From assembly GCA_024138025.1 (NCBI GenBank), contig JAMXBD010001238.1:62001-126000 (forward strand): a DNA stretch of 64,000 bases, given 5' to 3'. The notes below the pieces were generated by a model. The model was given only the letters and a program-made list of their open reading frames with translations, was not told where the DNA came from and did no database searches. Within the stretch, counting starts at the first letter, position 1, and every line of letters starts with the position of its first letter. Of the stretch, positions 1 through 12,167 are shown in pieces. Source of the DNA: Combretum micranthum. Taxonomy: Eukaryota; Streptophyta; Magnoliopsida; Myrtales; Combretaceae. A program made the translations under genes and the position numbers.

Positions 1-700
1 TGAAAGTTTAGATCTTTCTCTCTCTTTCTATAGGATCTTGAATCATATCAAACGGACCTCGGATGAGAGAAATATATCAAATTTACTAAAATAGTGTCAA
101 TCTGCAAATCTGACTGATGTTCTGCACTTACAGTGACTTCAAGATGATTTTCAACCTTTATTCTTTCATAATTAGCAAAAAATCAAAACATGAAGATTGT
201 ATATATATCTCTTATCTTTCCATAGGAGGTTAAATCACGTCAAAAGAAGATCATATGAGAGAGATATTGCAATTTACCAAACTCTGTCATTTTCCAAAAC
301 GTGAACACCATCACTGTAATAGCAGCAATTTCATGTCATATTTTGATGCTGATGCATTCGGAATTCATTCAAGCTCAAAACATGAAAATTGAAGATCTAT
401 CTCTTAGGTTTCAGCAGCATTAGAAATCATCTCAATAGGAGCTCGGATGAGAGAGAGATGTTAAATTTACGAAACATCACTAAAACTGTCATGATACTCT
501 CATTGCCGGCCTTGCTTGATTTCTTTCCCAAATTTGCATGAAAATTCTCCCAATTGCTTGTATTTGTTGTTTAAATCCTTAATGACCTGAAATAACAATT
601 TAAGCATACTTAAGTACCATTTCCATTCGATTTCTATAAAATCTATAATAGATAAACATGATTTGATTATTGCAAAGTTGAGTAAAATAGGACTTTATCA
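1..700 (-). repeat. 3' LTR of A1 (partial)
   Basis: Closely similar to 4238-4937. It ends in TTTATCA at 700, directly followed by the C-rich complement of the polypurine tract. Its other end is beyond the left edge of the window. Confidence 0.85.
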
Positions 701-720
701 ACTCCCCTACACTTGAACTT
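701..720 (-). other. polypurine tract of A1
   Basis: The plus strand reads ACTCCCCTACACTTGAACTT; the coding strand is purine-rich and abuts the LTR start. This is the expected plus-strand priming site, equivalent to 41719-41731 in A2. Confidence 0.7.
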
Positions 721-2159
721 TTGCTTGTCCTCAAGCAAAATAATTAAGATCAAGAAGTAGAAATCTGTCATAGAATGTACAACACTTTTTTTCACAATCA
801 AAATTCAAGCATCACTCTTTTTCATTATACATGACTTGCATTTCTTATTCCTACTGCTCAAACCAAACTGGAAACATGTAATTAGATTACTAGAATTAAA
901 ATTTAGCAGCTAATCTAGACAAAACAACCTTTAATCTTAGTGTTTAATAAAAGAATCTTCTATCCAAAAGTAGATACATAGTCCACTAAGGAAAGATACT
1001 CATTTAGACTTCACTAGACTTTTAGCATGCCTATACTCTTAGAAACAATTAGTGAAAGCATATGGTATTAACCTTTCCCTTAGATTGTCTCCTTTTTTAT
1101 TATAAGTCTTATTTCATTTGGTACTTTGCATTCTTTTTCTTTTTCTTTTCCATACAAGCATTTATTTTCTTTTTGGGAGGTTTTTGCCTCCATCTTTTTG
1201 TTTTTCAAAGTTCATGAATTTAACTTTTGCCTTTCCTCCCTTCTCGTTATAGTGAGTTCATTGAGTCGGCACATCCTAGGCCCATCACCTAAGTGACCAG
1301 GTTTTAAAATACCCTTAAGAACTCTTCCTCACTTTAACATTCAAGTTCAGATACCCATAACTCAAATACTTAAGTCATTGGAGTAGAGGCTATGCTTGTT
1401 TCTTTCTTTTTGACTGCAATAACAAATCAAAGACTTATTTTTATAAAGGATCACTAAGTTTAAAAGTTTGTTCTACCTCTTTCACTAAGTGTTATAATTC
1501 AAAGAATATATACAAACTAAATTTTCCTAGAAGTAGACCTGTTTATTTTTCACAAAAGGACTCGACCTACTCTCAAATTTCCAATTCTAAAGCTAAATAC
1601 AAGGTCAATTTGTTCCTTAATGATTTCACTACTTAATTTCAACCAAGTAAACTAATCACAATAGTAGGTGAGTAAGGCACATAACAAGTCAATTTACATT
1701 CTTTACATAGATTCTTCTCACAATTTTTTGTACAATCTCAAGATTTCATACAACTTTTTCAAAAAAGTTTGGCTTCAAATTGCCATATAATACTTAAGGA
1801 CAAAACAATTCAAATGTGTAGGTACACAATACAATTCATATGTCATAGATATGCAACCAAACAGCATTTTAGACATTATCAGTCATACTCAACTCCATTC
1901 TCCATTCATTATCCCTTCCCTCACACTTAAATTAAACAGTGACCTCACTGTTCCTAATCGGCTCAACAACAGGAAAGAAATAAAGAAATAAGAGAAAAGG
2001 AATAGGTACTTCCCAAGTTTTTTAAATAGATGCATATGTGAGTTCCAACCGGTATAGCAAAAGAGAAGTTCTCCATTTTTAAGTCCATTTGCATCCCTCT
2101 TGCTGTCTACAGTAAAGCTCTTTAGATCCTGATTTTTTCATCTTATCTGAGTCTCCAAT
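721..2159 (-). other. 3' noncoding region of A1
   Basis: No coding capacity. Read on the minus strand it parallels 40260-41718 of A2 and 52351-53780 of A3. It contains a second polypurine-like tract near 1909-1930, complementary to the one at 40469-40486. Confidence 0.7.
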
Positions 2160-2732
2160 TTCTCAATAACCTCTTGTTGCTTCTCAAACTTTTTCCCCAT
2201 TTCTTCTCTAAACTCCTCACAAGTTCTTCAAAAGTTTTCTCTTTACTGGATCTGTAATGTAGGTATAGGAGAAGAATTGGCAACAATCTCTTGTCTTGGA
2301 GTCTCACAAGTGTGGTAATAATCTTGATTTGTCATGTTGGAATCAAATTCTTGCATACCACCCTGATATTGAGGGTCATCATACGAATAGCCATACCATG
2401 AACATACCATTGAATTAGAATTGTATGGATTAGTGTCTTGGCTTCCTAAAAATCCATCAATCTTTACAAACGCCAATTCTGGTGACAAATGATAAATTCC
2501 CTCCAGTAGCTAAATCTATCATTGTCTTACCATAATCATCTATGCCATTAAGGAAAAAATTCAAATGAGTCCAAGTAGGTGAATTATGATAAGGGCATTG
2601 GCTCATCAAATGGCGGAATCGTCCCCAAGCATTTATCAAAAGCTCTCCATCATATTGCCTAAATGAATATAATTTTGATCTGATCTCTGAAGTACAACAG
2701 TATGGGAAAACTGGTGCTTCTTGATTATCCAT
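2160..2732 (-). pseudogene. Athila-like gag N-terminal remnant
   Basis: The minus-strand reading starts MDNQEAPVFPYCCTSEIRS at 2732 and covers the first part of an Athila-type Gag, including the stretch MSQCPYHNSPTWTH. About 80 codons in, the frame shifts by one and continues as MSPELAFVKIDGFLGSQDT to about 2243, then into coiled-coil codons to about 2160. The equivalent ORF in A2 (38320-39297) confirms the identity and supplies the missing part. Gag would form the particle shell; this copy cannot because of the frameshift and the deletion of everything after the coiled coil. It retains an intact codon 17 arginine where A2 has a stop. Confidence 0.8.
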
Positions 2733-2924
2733 CTATTATTCTTCAAGCACCTGAAAAGAGAAAAAGAAAAAGCGAGTAGGTTGTACAAAAAGAATCAAAG
2801 ACTAGTATATACAAATAAAGAAGGAAACAATTTTTTTTTTTCAAATTTTCCAAACTTTTTTAGATTTTTTTTTAATAAAGCCTAGTCTACAAAAGTCCTG
2901 AAAATTGAAAGTAGCAGCGATCAC

Positions 2925-2942
2925 TCCTCGGCAATGGCGCTA
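2925..2942 (-). other. primer-binding site of A1 (tRNA-Asp type)
   Basis: The minus strand reads TAGCGCCATTGCCGAGGA, close to the Athila PBS TGGCGCCGTTGCCGGGGA. It lies six bases inside the 5' LTR end. Confidence 0.8.
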
Positions 2943-2948
2943 AAATAT

Positions 2949-4937
2949 TGATCACGCTTTTTCAATATATGTTTTTTAAAAATCTTTTTAGTTATATTCA
3001 ATTTCCTTTAAATGAGCAGATCTTTAACCGATAGTATATCGGGGTGCGTGTGCAGTAATAAAATTTAGGTGAATACTGAGCCAAATCCACAGGGAGTGAG
3101 GACTAGCTATCAATATATCGGTCCAAATTCATAGCTAGACAAATCAAACTTTGTTTCTCTTTTTTTTATATTTTCTTTTAATATAAATAAACTACTAAAA
3201 ATATTTGATTTCTACACCTCAAATAAAATTAGGTTTAGAGCCAATCAAATATGGAAATAAATTGAATGTCTGCTATTGACCAAAAATGCACTTGTCAATC
3301 TAAATCATCAATGGGTTCAGCTTTTAAAGAATGAAGAACAAGATAACAATTCCTTTTCCCAAAGTGAACCATTACCCTAAAATTACCAATCAATGTTCCC
3401 TATCCCTAGGAAAGTGTCAATTGACAATTCTTTTCTAATTCACCAAACCCTAATAGAATTACTACCCATATCCCTATGTGAAATGTAATCCTAATTAGAT
3501 TTTCACAAAGATGATTAGAAAAGAATTTCCTAATTACAATCTTAATCATTCAAGAATTCCAGATTTAAGCCAAAATTGCATGATTTGTGAAATAACATTG
3601 ATAATCCAAATATGAACAAGTAATCAATCAACAACAGGAATCATCAATCATATAATCTAGGTAAAAGACTCAAAACCGATTTAAGAACACAAAAAATAAA
3701 GCATCAAACAACATCCAATAAGAGGATATAAGAAAAAGAACAAAATAACCTTATCAATGGAATCTTGTTCTCGAAATCCAAACACAAATGTTGTTTTCCA
3801 CTTGAATCCGGTGTGGAATCCGATACCAAATTAAAAAGTTAACTACTTTAGTGTTCTAAACCCTAATCTAGATCTAGGAGCAAGGAAAGAAAATAGAATT
3901 TCGTGCCTAGGGTTTTTTTTTTTCGAAAGACACAACAAGAGAAGTTTATATATGAAAAGTCCTAGGGAAGATACGCTGGCACTCTACACCGGCGGTGTAC
4001 TTTTGGATCTAGCCGGCCTTCTTTTTAAAATTTGATTTTCGAGAGCATTTTTTGAATGTACGCCGGCTCAAAGCTGGCGGCCTTGAATCTCCAGTAGCTG
4101 GTGTACATTGTAAAATCAATTCCGAAGCAAGATAGATGACAGCCTTCAAGCAGTGTTGATGTGCAGAAATTTTGTGGCGATTTTTGACTTTAATCCAATT
4201 GGAATTTGGAAAAACTTATAAAATGAAAGTTTTAGATCTTTCTCTCTTCTTTCTATAGGATCTTGAATCATATCAAATGGACCTCAGATGAGAGAAATAT
4301 ATCAAATTTACTAAAACAGTATCAATCTGCAAATCTGACCGATGTTCTGCACTTACAGTGACTTCAAGATGATTTTCAACCTTTATTCTTTCATAATTAG
4401 CAAAAAATCAAAACATGAAGATTGTATATATATATATATATATATATCTTATCTTACCATAGGAGGTTGAATCACGTCAAAAGAAGATCATACGAGAGAG
4501 ATATTGCAATTTACCAAACTCTGTCATTTTCCAAAACGTGAACACCATCACTGTAATAGCAGCAAATTCATGTCATATTTTGATGCTGATGCATTCCGAA
4601 TTCATTCAAGCCCAAAACATGAAAATTGAAGATCTATCTCTTAGATTTCAGCAGCATCAGAAATCATCTCAATAGGAGCTCGGATGAGAGAGATATGTTG
4701 AATTTATGAAACATCACCAAAACTATCATGATACTCTCATGGCCGGCCTTACTTGATTTCTTTCCCAAATTTGCGTGAAAATTCTCCCAATTGCTTGTAT
4801 TTGTTGTTTAAATCCTTAATGACCTGAAATAACAATTTAATCATACTTAAGTACCATTTCCATTCGATTTCTATAAAATCTATAATAGATAAACATGATT
4901 TGATTATTGCAAAGTTAAGTAAAATAGGACTTTATCA
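2949..4937 (-). repeat. 5' LTR of A1
   Basis: About 1.99 kb, TGATCA... to ...TTTATCA on the plus strand. It holds the Athila LTR marks shared with A2 and A3: a CG-rich run of CGCCGGC-like motifs (3970-4110), a TATA-like stretch just inside it (near 3947), and a CAGGGAGTGAGGACTAGCT segment (near 3092). A (TA)n run lies at 4426-4447. Confidence 0.85.
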
Positions 4938-5890
4938 AAATTGTTAACTTATCCTTGTATGATTTAGTATAAGAATGATTTGTCTGCAAATTATATGATC
5001 ACTTATAAAATGTCTAAATATTATGCCATTATGACTTAAATAAAATGATTCATACATGATACGTAGTGAGTCACATTGCATTCATTACTATACCATTGGT
5101 GGGATAAGGGCATAGTAATGAGGTTGAGGACCCGAAAATATATTTTATGGCTTTGATTGTCTGTAGTTAAACGGTGAATGGGCACTCAAATTAACTATAA
5201 TTTAGTAGTTAGTAGAAATCTGTACAAAAACTACGAAAACATTATTTTTTAACTATGGCCTTATTGCCTGGAACACCTAACCACCGAATGGAAAGGTAAA
5301 TCTATTGAAACATATGATTCCTAAAAAATCGTATGTATTGTTTGCTCACATGATAGATTGTATCTCATATGCTTATTAATTAACTTGATTGAATATTGAT
5401 TGTTGAGTACTTTACTTGTGCAATTAATTATCACTAAGCAAGAAGCTTACCCCCTTATAGATACCTTTTGCAGTACCCCTATCTATAGTTGAAGCCCCAC
5501 GGTTATTTCTCGCATGTAATACCTTTTTGGACTAAAGAATTTTTGGAGAAAGTCAAAGACTAGATGTAGACTTAGACTTCTAAGTAAATCTCCGTGTAAT
5601 TATTTTGAATAGACTTTGATAGACTATATCTTTTGATAGTGGAATGCCCCTTTGATATTTGTAAGACCTTTATATTTCCAAATTCTAGATATTATGTCAT
5701 GATTTCCATTCTTAAACTGCTATATGAATGTCTTCTTAAACAACTTGTTTCAAAGTTGGTCCTCTATGATCGTGAGTATACGCCTTATACTCGGTATCGA
5801 AGCTTATGGGATGACCAAAGATGTCATACTTAAGCTTTAATATTGAATGTGGCAAACTGTCATGTTTAGAGTACTCTTTGGGGTGTGACA
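4938..5890 (+). repeat. 3' part of a chromovirus LTR
   Basis: It ends in TTTGGGGTGTGACA at 5890 and has the family marks of the long LTRs elsewhere in the window: a GTGAGTCACATTGCAT motif near 5067, a CCATTC-containing 'upstream of cassette' boundary and the GTGTGGCAAACTGTCA-like terminal segment. The rest of the LTR lies left of A1, outside the window. It sits in the Sirevirus pol at an integrase position. Short reading frames here are not genes. Confidence 0.8.
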
Positions 5891-7980
5891 ACCATGAATA
5901 CTGCTTGCTACATATCTAATAGAGTATTCATTAGACCTATTCTTAAGAAAACCCCCTATGAGCTTTGGAAAGGAAAAAGACCTAACATCTCATATTTCCA
6001 TCCTTTTGACACAAAATGTTACATCTTGAATAATGGAAAAGATCAACCAGCTAAATTTGATGCAAAAAGCGATGAAGGTGTTTTTCTTGGTTACTCCCTT
6101 ACTAGCAAAGCCTATAGAGTTTTCAATAAAAGAACTCTTGCTGTGGAAGAATCTATTCATGTAGTTTTTTATGATGCTCTAGCTCATGCATGCTTTCTTG
6201 ATGATGTGAATAATGTTTGTGCTAACTTAGACAAATTCTCCTTTGGAAAAGATGATCTCATTAAAGAAATCTCAAATCAAATCAATGATAGTAGAGAGAA
6301 TGTTTTAAATGAACAAACAAATCATGATCTTCCCAAGGAATTGAAGTATGCTAAATCACATCTTAGGGATCTAATTATTGTTGAACCATCAAATAGGGTC
6401 TAAACAAGATCATCTTTGAGAAATATAAGTAATCTAGTTTTCTTATCCCAAACAGAACCCAAAAATACAAATGAACCTTTAAAAGACGATTTTTGGATAC
6501 AAGAAATGCAAGAAGAATTAAATCAATTCACTAGGAATGAAGTCTAGGAATTAGTACCTAGACCTAGTGATAGACTGCTCATTGGAACCAAATGGGTTTA
6601 TAGAAATAAGCTTGATGAAAATGGAATAGTAACTAGAAACAAAGCTCGACTAGTAGCAAAAGGCTATAATCAAGAATAAGGAATTGGTTTTGATGAGACT
6701 TTTGCCTCGATTGCTAGATTATAAGCTATTAAGATACTTTTGGCATTTGCGGCTTTTAAAAATTTTACTCTTTTTCAAATGGATGTCAAAAGTGCATTTT
6801 TAAATGGCTTCATCAAAGAAGAAGTTTATGTTGAATAACCACCGGGTTTTGAAGATAATGAATTCTCCAATCATGTTTATAAACTAAACAAAGCTCTTTA
6901 TGGACTTAAGCAAGCTCCTAGAGCTTGATATGAAAGACTTAGTAGTTTCTTAATGAACAAAGGTTTCTCCAAAGGAAAAATTGACATAACTTTGTTCATT
7001 AAAACCCAAAATTCAAACACTTTAATTATGCAATTCTATGTTAATGATATTATACTTGGAGCTACTAGCATGCATCTTGTAAATGAGTTTGTTGAATCCA
7101 TGAAGAATGAGTTTGAAATGAGTATGATAGGGGAACTTAATTACTTCTTTGGTCTTCAAGTAAAACAAACTGAAAATGGAACATTCATTAATCAATCTAA
7201 ATATACCAAGCAACTCCTAAAGAAATTCAAAATAGAAAATTGCAAAACTAAGCCTACACCTATGAGCACAAGTGTAAAACTTCATAAAGATGAAAACGGC
7301 AAAAATGTTTGTGAAAAACTATATAGAGGCATGATAGGTAGCTTGTTGTATTTAATTGCATCAAGACTTGATATTATGTTTTCAGTATGTTTATGTGCGC
7401 GATTTCAATCTTGCACAAAAGAATCCCACTTGAATGTCATTAAATGCATCTTCAAGTATCTTGCGGGCACTATTGAAATTGGTTTATGGTATCCTAAGTT
7501 TACTTCCTTTGATCTTGTTGGATACTCCGATGCCAACTTTGCTGGATGTAAATTGATCAAAAAAGCACAAGTGGTACTTGTCACTATCTTGGTAACTCCA
7601 TAATATCTTCACACTTAAAGAAACAAAACTCCATCGCACTCTCAACCGCCGAAGTTGAATATGTGGCAGTTGGTAGTTGTTGTGCCTAAGTCTTATGGAT
7701 GAAACAAACCTTAGAAGATTTTGGACTCAAATAAAACAATGTCCCAATTCGCTGTGACAACACAAGTGCCATCAATTTAACTAAAAATCTATTCCAACAC
7801 TGGCAGACCGAACATATAGCGATTAGACACCACTTTATTAGAGATCAAGTTTTAAACAATGATATCAACTTAGTATTTGTTGATACACACAAGCAAATTG
7901 CCGATATCTTTACAAAACCCTTAAATGAGAATCGGTTTTACACACAACGTGAAGAATTGGGCATGGTTATGCAAAATTAG
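5891..7980 (+). pseudogene. Sirevirus-type Ty1/copia pol (integrase C-term, RT, RNase H)
   Basis: Polyprotein remnant. 5891-6403 reads as the end of copia integrase, with TPYELWKGKRPNISYFHPF and GKDQPAKFDAKSDEGVFLGY, a Sirevirus-like signature. RT follows from about 6480: [51 protein letters not shown] and the catalytic box YVNDIILGA near 7039, where the usual YVDD has its third residue changed. RNase H runs from about 7500 to the stop at 7978, with SDANFAGC, IALSTAEVEYVA and DIFTKPL. At least seven in-frame stops interrupt it; most fit C-to-T or G-to-A changes at Gln or Trp codons. The 5' half (gag, protease, most of integrase) is beyond the LTR that ends at 5890. It is non-functional and probably the oldest layer here. 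Confidence 0.9.
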
Positions 7981-8644
7981 TGCTAAGTTTAATGAAACCA
8001 AGTTAGTGATCTTGAACCAAATGTGCTATTTTGATCTACGTCATATGTCCTCTAAAGTTTGCCGAACATGACCATTAGTGATGTTTAGGATGGCTTGATC
8101 ATGTTAAAAATTTAATGTTTCTTTTGTCCAAACCTCTATCTCTCTTTCCATGCGTTAATTGGTTATCTCCGCGTTTCTTCAACCCTTCAGTGATCTCTTG
8201 AAACATGCTCTTTCTCTTATAAAGGATCTTCTATGTCTCTTCTCCTTTTTATCACTAATCTGCCAATTTAAAGCCTGCAGCTTACCGTTCGGATCTACAC
8301 CTGTAGCGTCCGACCAGTATGATCTTACTTTTTGCTAAAATGTCATATCGTTCGAATGCTAAGTTTGAAGCGTCTGACTGGTACTTTAATTTCCTACAAC
8401 TTTAAAATTCAGTTCTCTCTCTCTCCTCTCTCATTTCCTCTCATTTTTTTTTCTTTCTGTTCTTCTTGCTCAAACCCACCCCACCCTCCCTCTCCTTCTG
8501 CTACCCCACCCTATCCGCCCTCTACAACCCCCCTATCCAACCGCTCCACCCCCACACACATGCACACACACACACACATGGGCGAGAAATATAGATTACT
8601 CGTGTTGATACATGTAGCTTAATTGATGTCCCCATAGGAGGGGC
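7981..8644 (+). other. Sirevirus 3' noncoding region
   Basis: It follows the RNase H stop and has no supportable ORF. It contains two similar short segments, GTCCGACCAGTATG near 8309 and GTCTGACTGGTACT near 8372, a pyrimidine-rich stretch, and an (AC)n microsatellite. I could not locate a 3' LTR. T1 inserted at its end. Confidence 0.55.
8551..8580. repeat. (AC)n microsatellite
   Basis: An interrupted CA-repeat in a C-rich stretch. Confidence 0.8.
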
Positions 8645-9331
8645 TATAAACCTTCAAAGTTTTGCGATCGGTTAAGCTTAAACCCTAATAGGAAGGTCAA
8701 CAGGAAACCCTAAGGTCAAAAAAACCCTAGTTAGACGTAACAATTTAAGTCCGGTAATCCTGTGTTCGCAACCCTAAGTGAGTAAGTAAAAGATTAGTAT
8801 GTAGAATAGTTCGTAATAACATAAGAAAACTTAAAAAGATCAGACTAGTGAAACCGCAAATTGTTTTGAACTAGAACAGATACAGTCATTGAAAAATGTG
8901 TCTAGGGGCTCGAAATAGTAAAAATATTTCGAATATACCGTTAGACTTGTAAAATATAAGGTTTTCAAAAATATCAGTTTTATAATTTTTCGGTAAGTAA
9001 AATATCAGATATCACATTTATACATGTATTTCTTACTACGGTATTTATTAGTCATATCTACTTTTTATACTATTCATTACTATTTACACTATTTATTCAT
9101 CTCTATTTTTTCTAAAACCTACTCTTACACTCTATATACCTTTTCTTTACCGTTTACTTTCCCATAACTTTATTTCACATCTACCTTACTTATTATTACA
9201 TTTAATTAACAAAAATTATCAATCCTCTCTCCTCACTAACCATGGCCGGCGCCCCTCCATCTCTCCCTCTCTCATATTTTTTTTTCAATTTTTCTTTATT
9301 TAAATCATACAAAATTCACTCCTCATTTTCC

Positions 9332-9339
9332 TATAAATA
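9332..9339 (+). promoter_or_regulatory. TATA box of T1 LTR
   Basis: TATAAATA, about 90 bases after the GC-rich box. The same pair is at 15662-15669 (minus), 36483-36490 (minus, TATAAAAT), 55502-55509 and 58286-58293. Confidence 0.75.
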
Positions 9340-9835
9340 CCCCATTCCTCTTTCATTCATTCACATACTTACTACACAAATTCACTACCAAATTCTCCCA
9401 AAATTCTTCTCTCAAAACTCTCTCACATACACTCTCAAACTCTCCTAAAATACTCTTAACCCCCTTCTACATACACAAAAACTCATTCACTCATAACACT
9501 CCAAAACTCTTTTTAGGTAAAATTTTCTTTACAAATTTCTTCTTACCATGTCATGTAACTTTACATGACCATGGTGTGAGTTTCTAAAAACTAAATATTA
9601 TGGAAGCTACGCTATATTCATAAATTGTTCTTGTTCATGAATATCTATTTATATATTTATGTTGTTATTTTACTTTGCTCATATTATTGTTGTTATTATA
9701 TCTAACTAAATATAATTATGTATCTATACATATATATTCTTTAAAGCATATAACTCACTTGCAATTTATGTAATTTCATACAAAAGCAATTTATTTATTT
9801 TCTTTCTTTGCGATTTATTCATTTCATGTTGTTTT

Positions 9836-9963
9836 AAGACTAGTCTCTAGTCTTAGACTTGTCCTCATCAAGTCAAAACAATTTCCTCTTTTTTATTTTC
9901 TTTTCTTTTCGGGACTAGTGTATTTCTTAGTCTTGGGAGCCTTGAAGAAGTTAAGACTCCCAA
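9836..9963 (+). other. conserved leader hairpins in T1 LTR
   Basis: AAGACTAG-TCT-CTAGTCTT (9836-9854) is a perfect 8-bp stem. TTGGGAG (9933-9939) pairs with CTCCCAA (9957-9963). Related versions occur in most other chromovirus LTRs of the window. An RNA role is inferred only. Confidence 0.5.
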
Positions 9964-12155
9964 TACTTGACTTTATTATTCATTGTGCTATTTTTTATTG
10001 TTATTATTTTCATGATCATGCACGTAAAGATTGTTGTCTAAACCTTAAAGCTTCAATTATATTCTTTTGCAAAAAGGAAATTTTATCACCTAAGAATGGT
10101 TATATATGAAATTTAGAATCTATAATTTAATAGAAGTAAATCCATTATTTTCAAAACTTTAGGAAGAACTCACTATAATTTTAAAGTTACCTTTTTTTTG
10201 AAAAGTTTTCTTAAATCATTTATGTGTTAAATTGTTTTCCAAGAGAAGATGACTTTTGACACTAAAATGTTTTTCCATAAAAACATAATATAAAGGAAAC
10301 CCCATAAAAAGGGAATGAGAGTTTTCAAAACCAAGATTTTTGAGTAATGGTAAAAGAAAAATTATATAAGAAACTAATAGGAAAAGTGACACTAATATTG
10401 AAAATCTGTAAAAGGAAAATAGAGAAATTTATTCTTCATTAAAAAGTTATTAAGGAAAATGATAAGATAAACATAAAATAATCCTTTGGAAACAAAAGAA
10501 TCAAAATATTCATTTTAAATAATTTACAAAATGGATTTCTTGTAAATAATGGTTTTCCTAAACTTCTAGCTAAAAATTGTTTTACTAAAGAATTTTGGAT
10601 TTGACAACAAACACTTGAGCATGAATGAGATACGAGCAATATATATAGATAACTAAGTATTTATCAAAGTAATTTTTGGATGATTTAATGTTTGAAACAA
10701 AATGCTTTTGGGATGGGAAAATTCGTGATAAATCTGATCACCACTGTTTTGAAGCCTAAATGATCTAGTTTGATGAAAATAGTCTTAGAAATTGATAAAT
10801 CTTTTCAAATAGGTAAAAATTGATAGATTATATGCGCAATTCGAGTTAAAATGATCAAGTTATGGCCATTTTAAATTAGAATCATCTTCTATGCAAACTC
10901 TGACGTTCTTATGACATAGTTTTGTCAAAACTTCAAGAAAGTTATCAAGAAATACTCATTTTTTTTTTTTCTTGACTAGGTGATTTCGAGGAAGAATACT
11001 CGTATCCCGAGGATTATTTCGATTAAGTGGATTGTTTGAGCGATTCATCCATTTAGAAGAAATGCCGCCATGGCAACATGAGTTTATTTCCTTAAAATGC
11101 TTAATCTGATTGTGCTTGTAGTTTAGTCGCATTAGAATTAAGGAAAGACAAATTGATATGTATGTAAAAATTGTTAAAAGAATTCTAAGAATATCGAGGA
11201 GAGAATTGGTTATAAGTAATTGTTTGTTTTAATATAAAACTTGATCATAGAATCTCATGATCACCTTAAAATTGATAATAATAATTTTATAATATCTTAA
11301 ATAAATTGATTCATGCATACCACGAAGTGAGTCACTTTGCATGAGGTTATTATCCTTGGGTGAAAAGGATAGTAGCACGGTCGAAAGCAACACTTGACGA
11401 CTATGATCGACAGCGATTGCTTGGCGACATTGAATCAAACCAATGCTTGGTGGAAATCCGAAGGCTTGGCTCAACCCGAGTAGACTTAATATGCTTGGCG
11501 GTAATGATCGAAAGCATAACTCAACCAAAACTACTTATTTTGAGATTACTTATCACCAAACCCTGAATTGAGGGCGTAAATCCATTCAACATATAGTTCT
11601 TGGAAAACTATATTCCTTGTTTGCTCACGTGTATGTTGCATTTCACTTGATTGCTTAAATAATTTATTTGGATTTTTTTTACTACACAAGAATTTACTTA
11701 TGGAAATGATTCTTACTAAGTCTATTAGCTTATATCCCTATGGATATCTTTTGCAATTTAACTATTTATGGCTGAGGCCACGTGGACCCTGCAGCCAGGT
11801 ATTTTCCCTTTTTGGTTAAGGGATTTTTTAGATGAAGTTTAACATTAGTTTAGATGTAGAATTCATAGAAAATTTCTTATAATAGATTATAGTTATTTTG
11901 GCAGGGGAATGCCCCTAAGACTTGTAAGACAATTATTATGAATGAATGAATATTATAAATCCTCTTATCTTAATTTGTTATTATATCTTCTTAAGCTTTA
12001 TATTTCAAAGTATGGTCCTCTAAATTTGTGAGAGCACACTTTACACTTAATACCGAAGTTTCTAAGAATGACTAAGGTTGTCATACTTAAGCTTCAATAT
12101 TGAGTGTGGCAGACCGTTACGTTTAGGGTATCCTTTGGGGCATGACAGTTTAAGT

Positions 12156-12167
12156 TGATATCAGAGC
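12156..12167 (+). other. primer-binding site of T1 (tRNA-iMet type)
   Basis: TGATATCAGAGC, one change from TGGTATCAGAGC, the plant Ty3/gypsy and copia PBS for initiator tRNA-Met. It lies nine bases after the LTR end. Confidence 0.85.

Larger units (their letters stand above)
1..4937 (-). mobile_element. A1: internally deleted Athila-like Ty3/gypsy element
   Basis: On the minus strand the order is 5' LTR (2949-4937), PBS (2925-2942), gag remnant (about 2160-2732), 3' noncoding region, polypurine tract (701-720) and 3' LTR (1-700, cut by the window edge). The two LTRs match closely over their shared 700 bases and both end in the same TTTATCA (TGATAAA on the coding strand). The internal part is only about 2.25 kb and has no protease, RT, RNase H or integrase. 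Coding similarity stops in the gag coiled-coil region and jumps to the 3' noncoding region seen in A2, so this is a deletion derivative that depends on other elements. It lies inside the chromovirus LTR that ends at 5890. The left TSD is outside the window. Confidence 0.85.
8645..12147 (+). repeat. 5' LTR of chromovirus T1
   Basis: About 3.5 kb, TATAAACC... (mutated TGTAAACC) to ...GGGGCATGACA, followed within nine bases by the PBS. The promoter is early: a GC-rich box CCATGGCCGGCGCCCC at 9240, TATAAATA at 9332. U3 is thus about 0.7 kb and the R/U5 leader about 2.8 kb. The leader has a splice-donor-like TTTAGGTAA (GT at 9517), a 16-bp palindrome (9552-9567), two hairpins (9836-9854 and 9933-9963), and a variable module (about 11330-11575). 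The same order recurs in the LTRs at 12924, 33362 and 54825. ORFs inside are chance. Confidence 0.9.

Noticed and set aside
8332..8622. ORF of 96 aa, Pro/Ser-rich
   Set aside because: It covers a C-rich stretch and the (AC)n microsatellite of the Sirevirus 3' region; no homology or conservation seen.
12156..12167. tRNA gene fragment
   Set aside because: It is a primer-binding site, the complement of the tRNA 3' end; no cloverleaf surrounds it.
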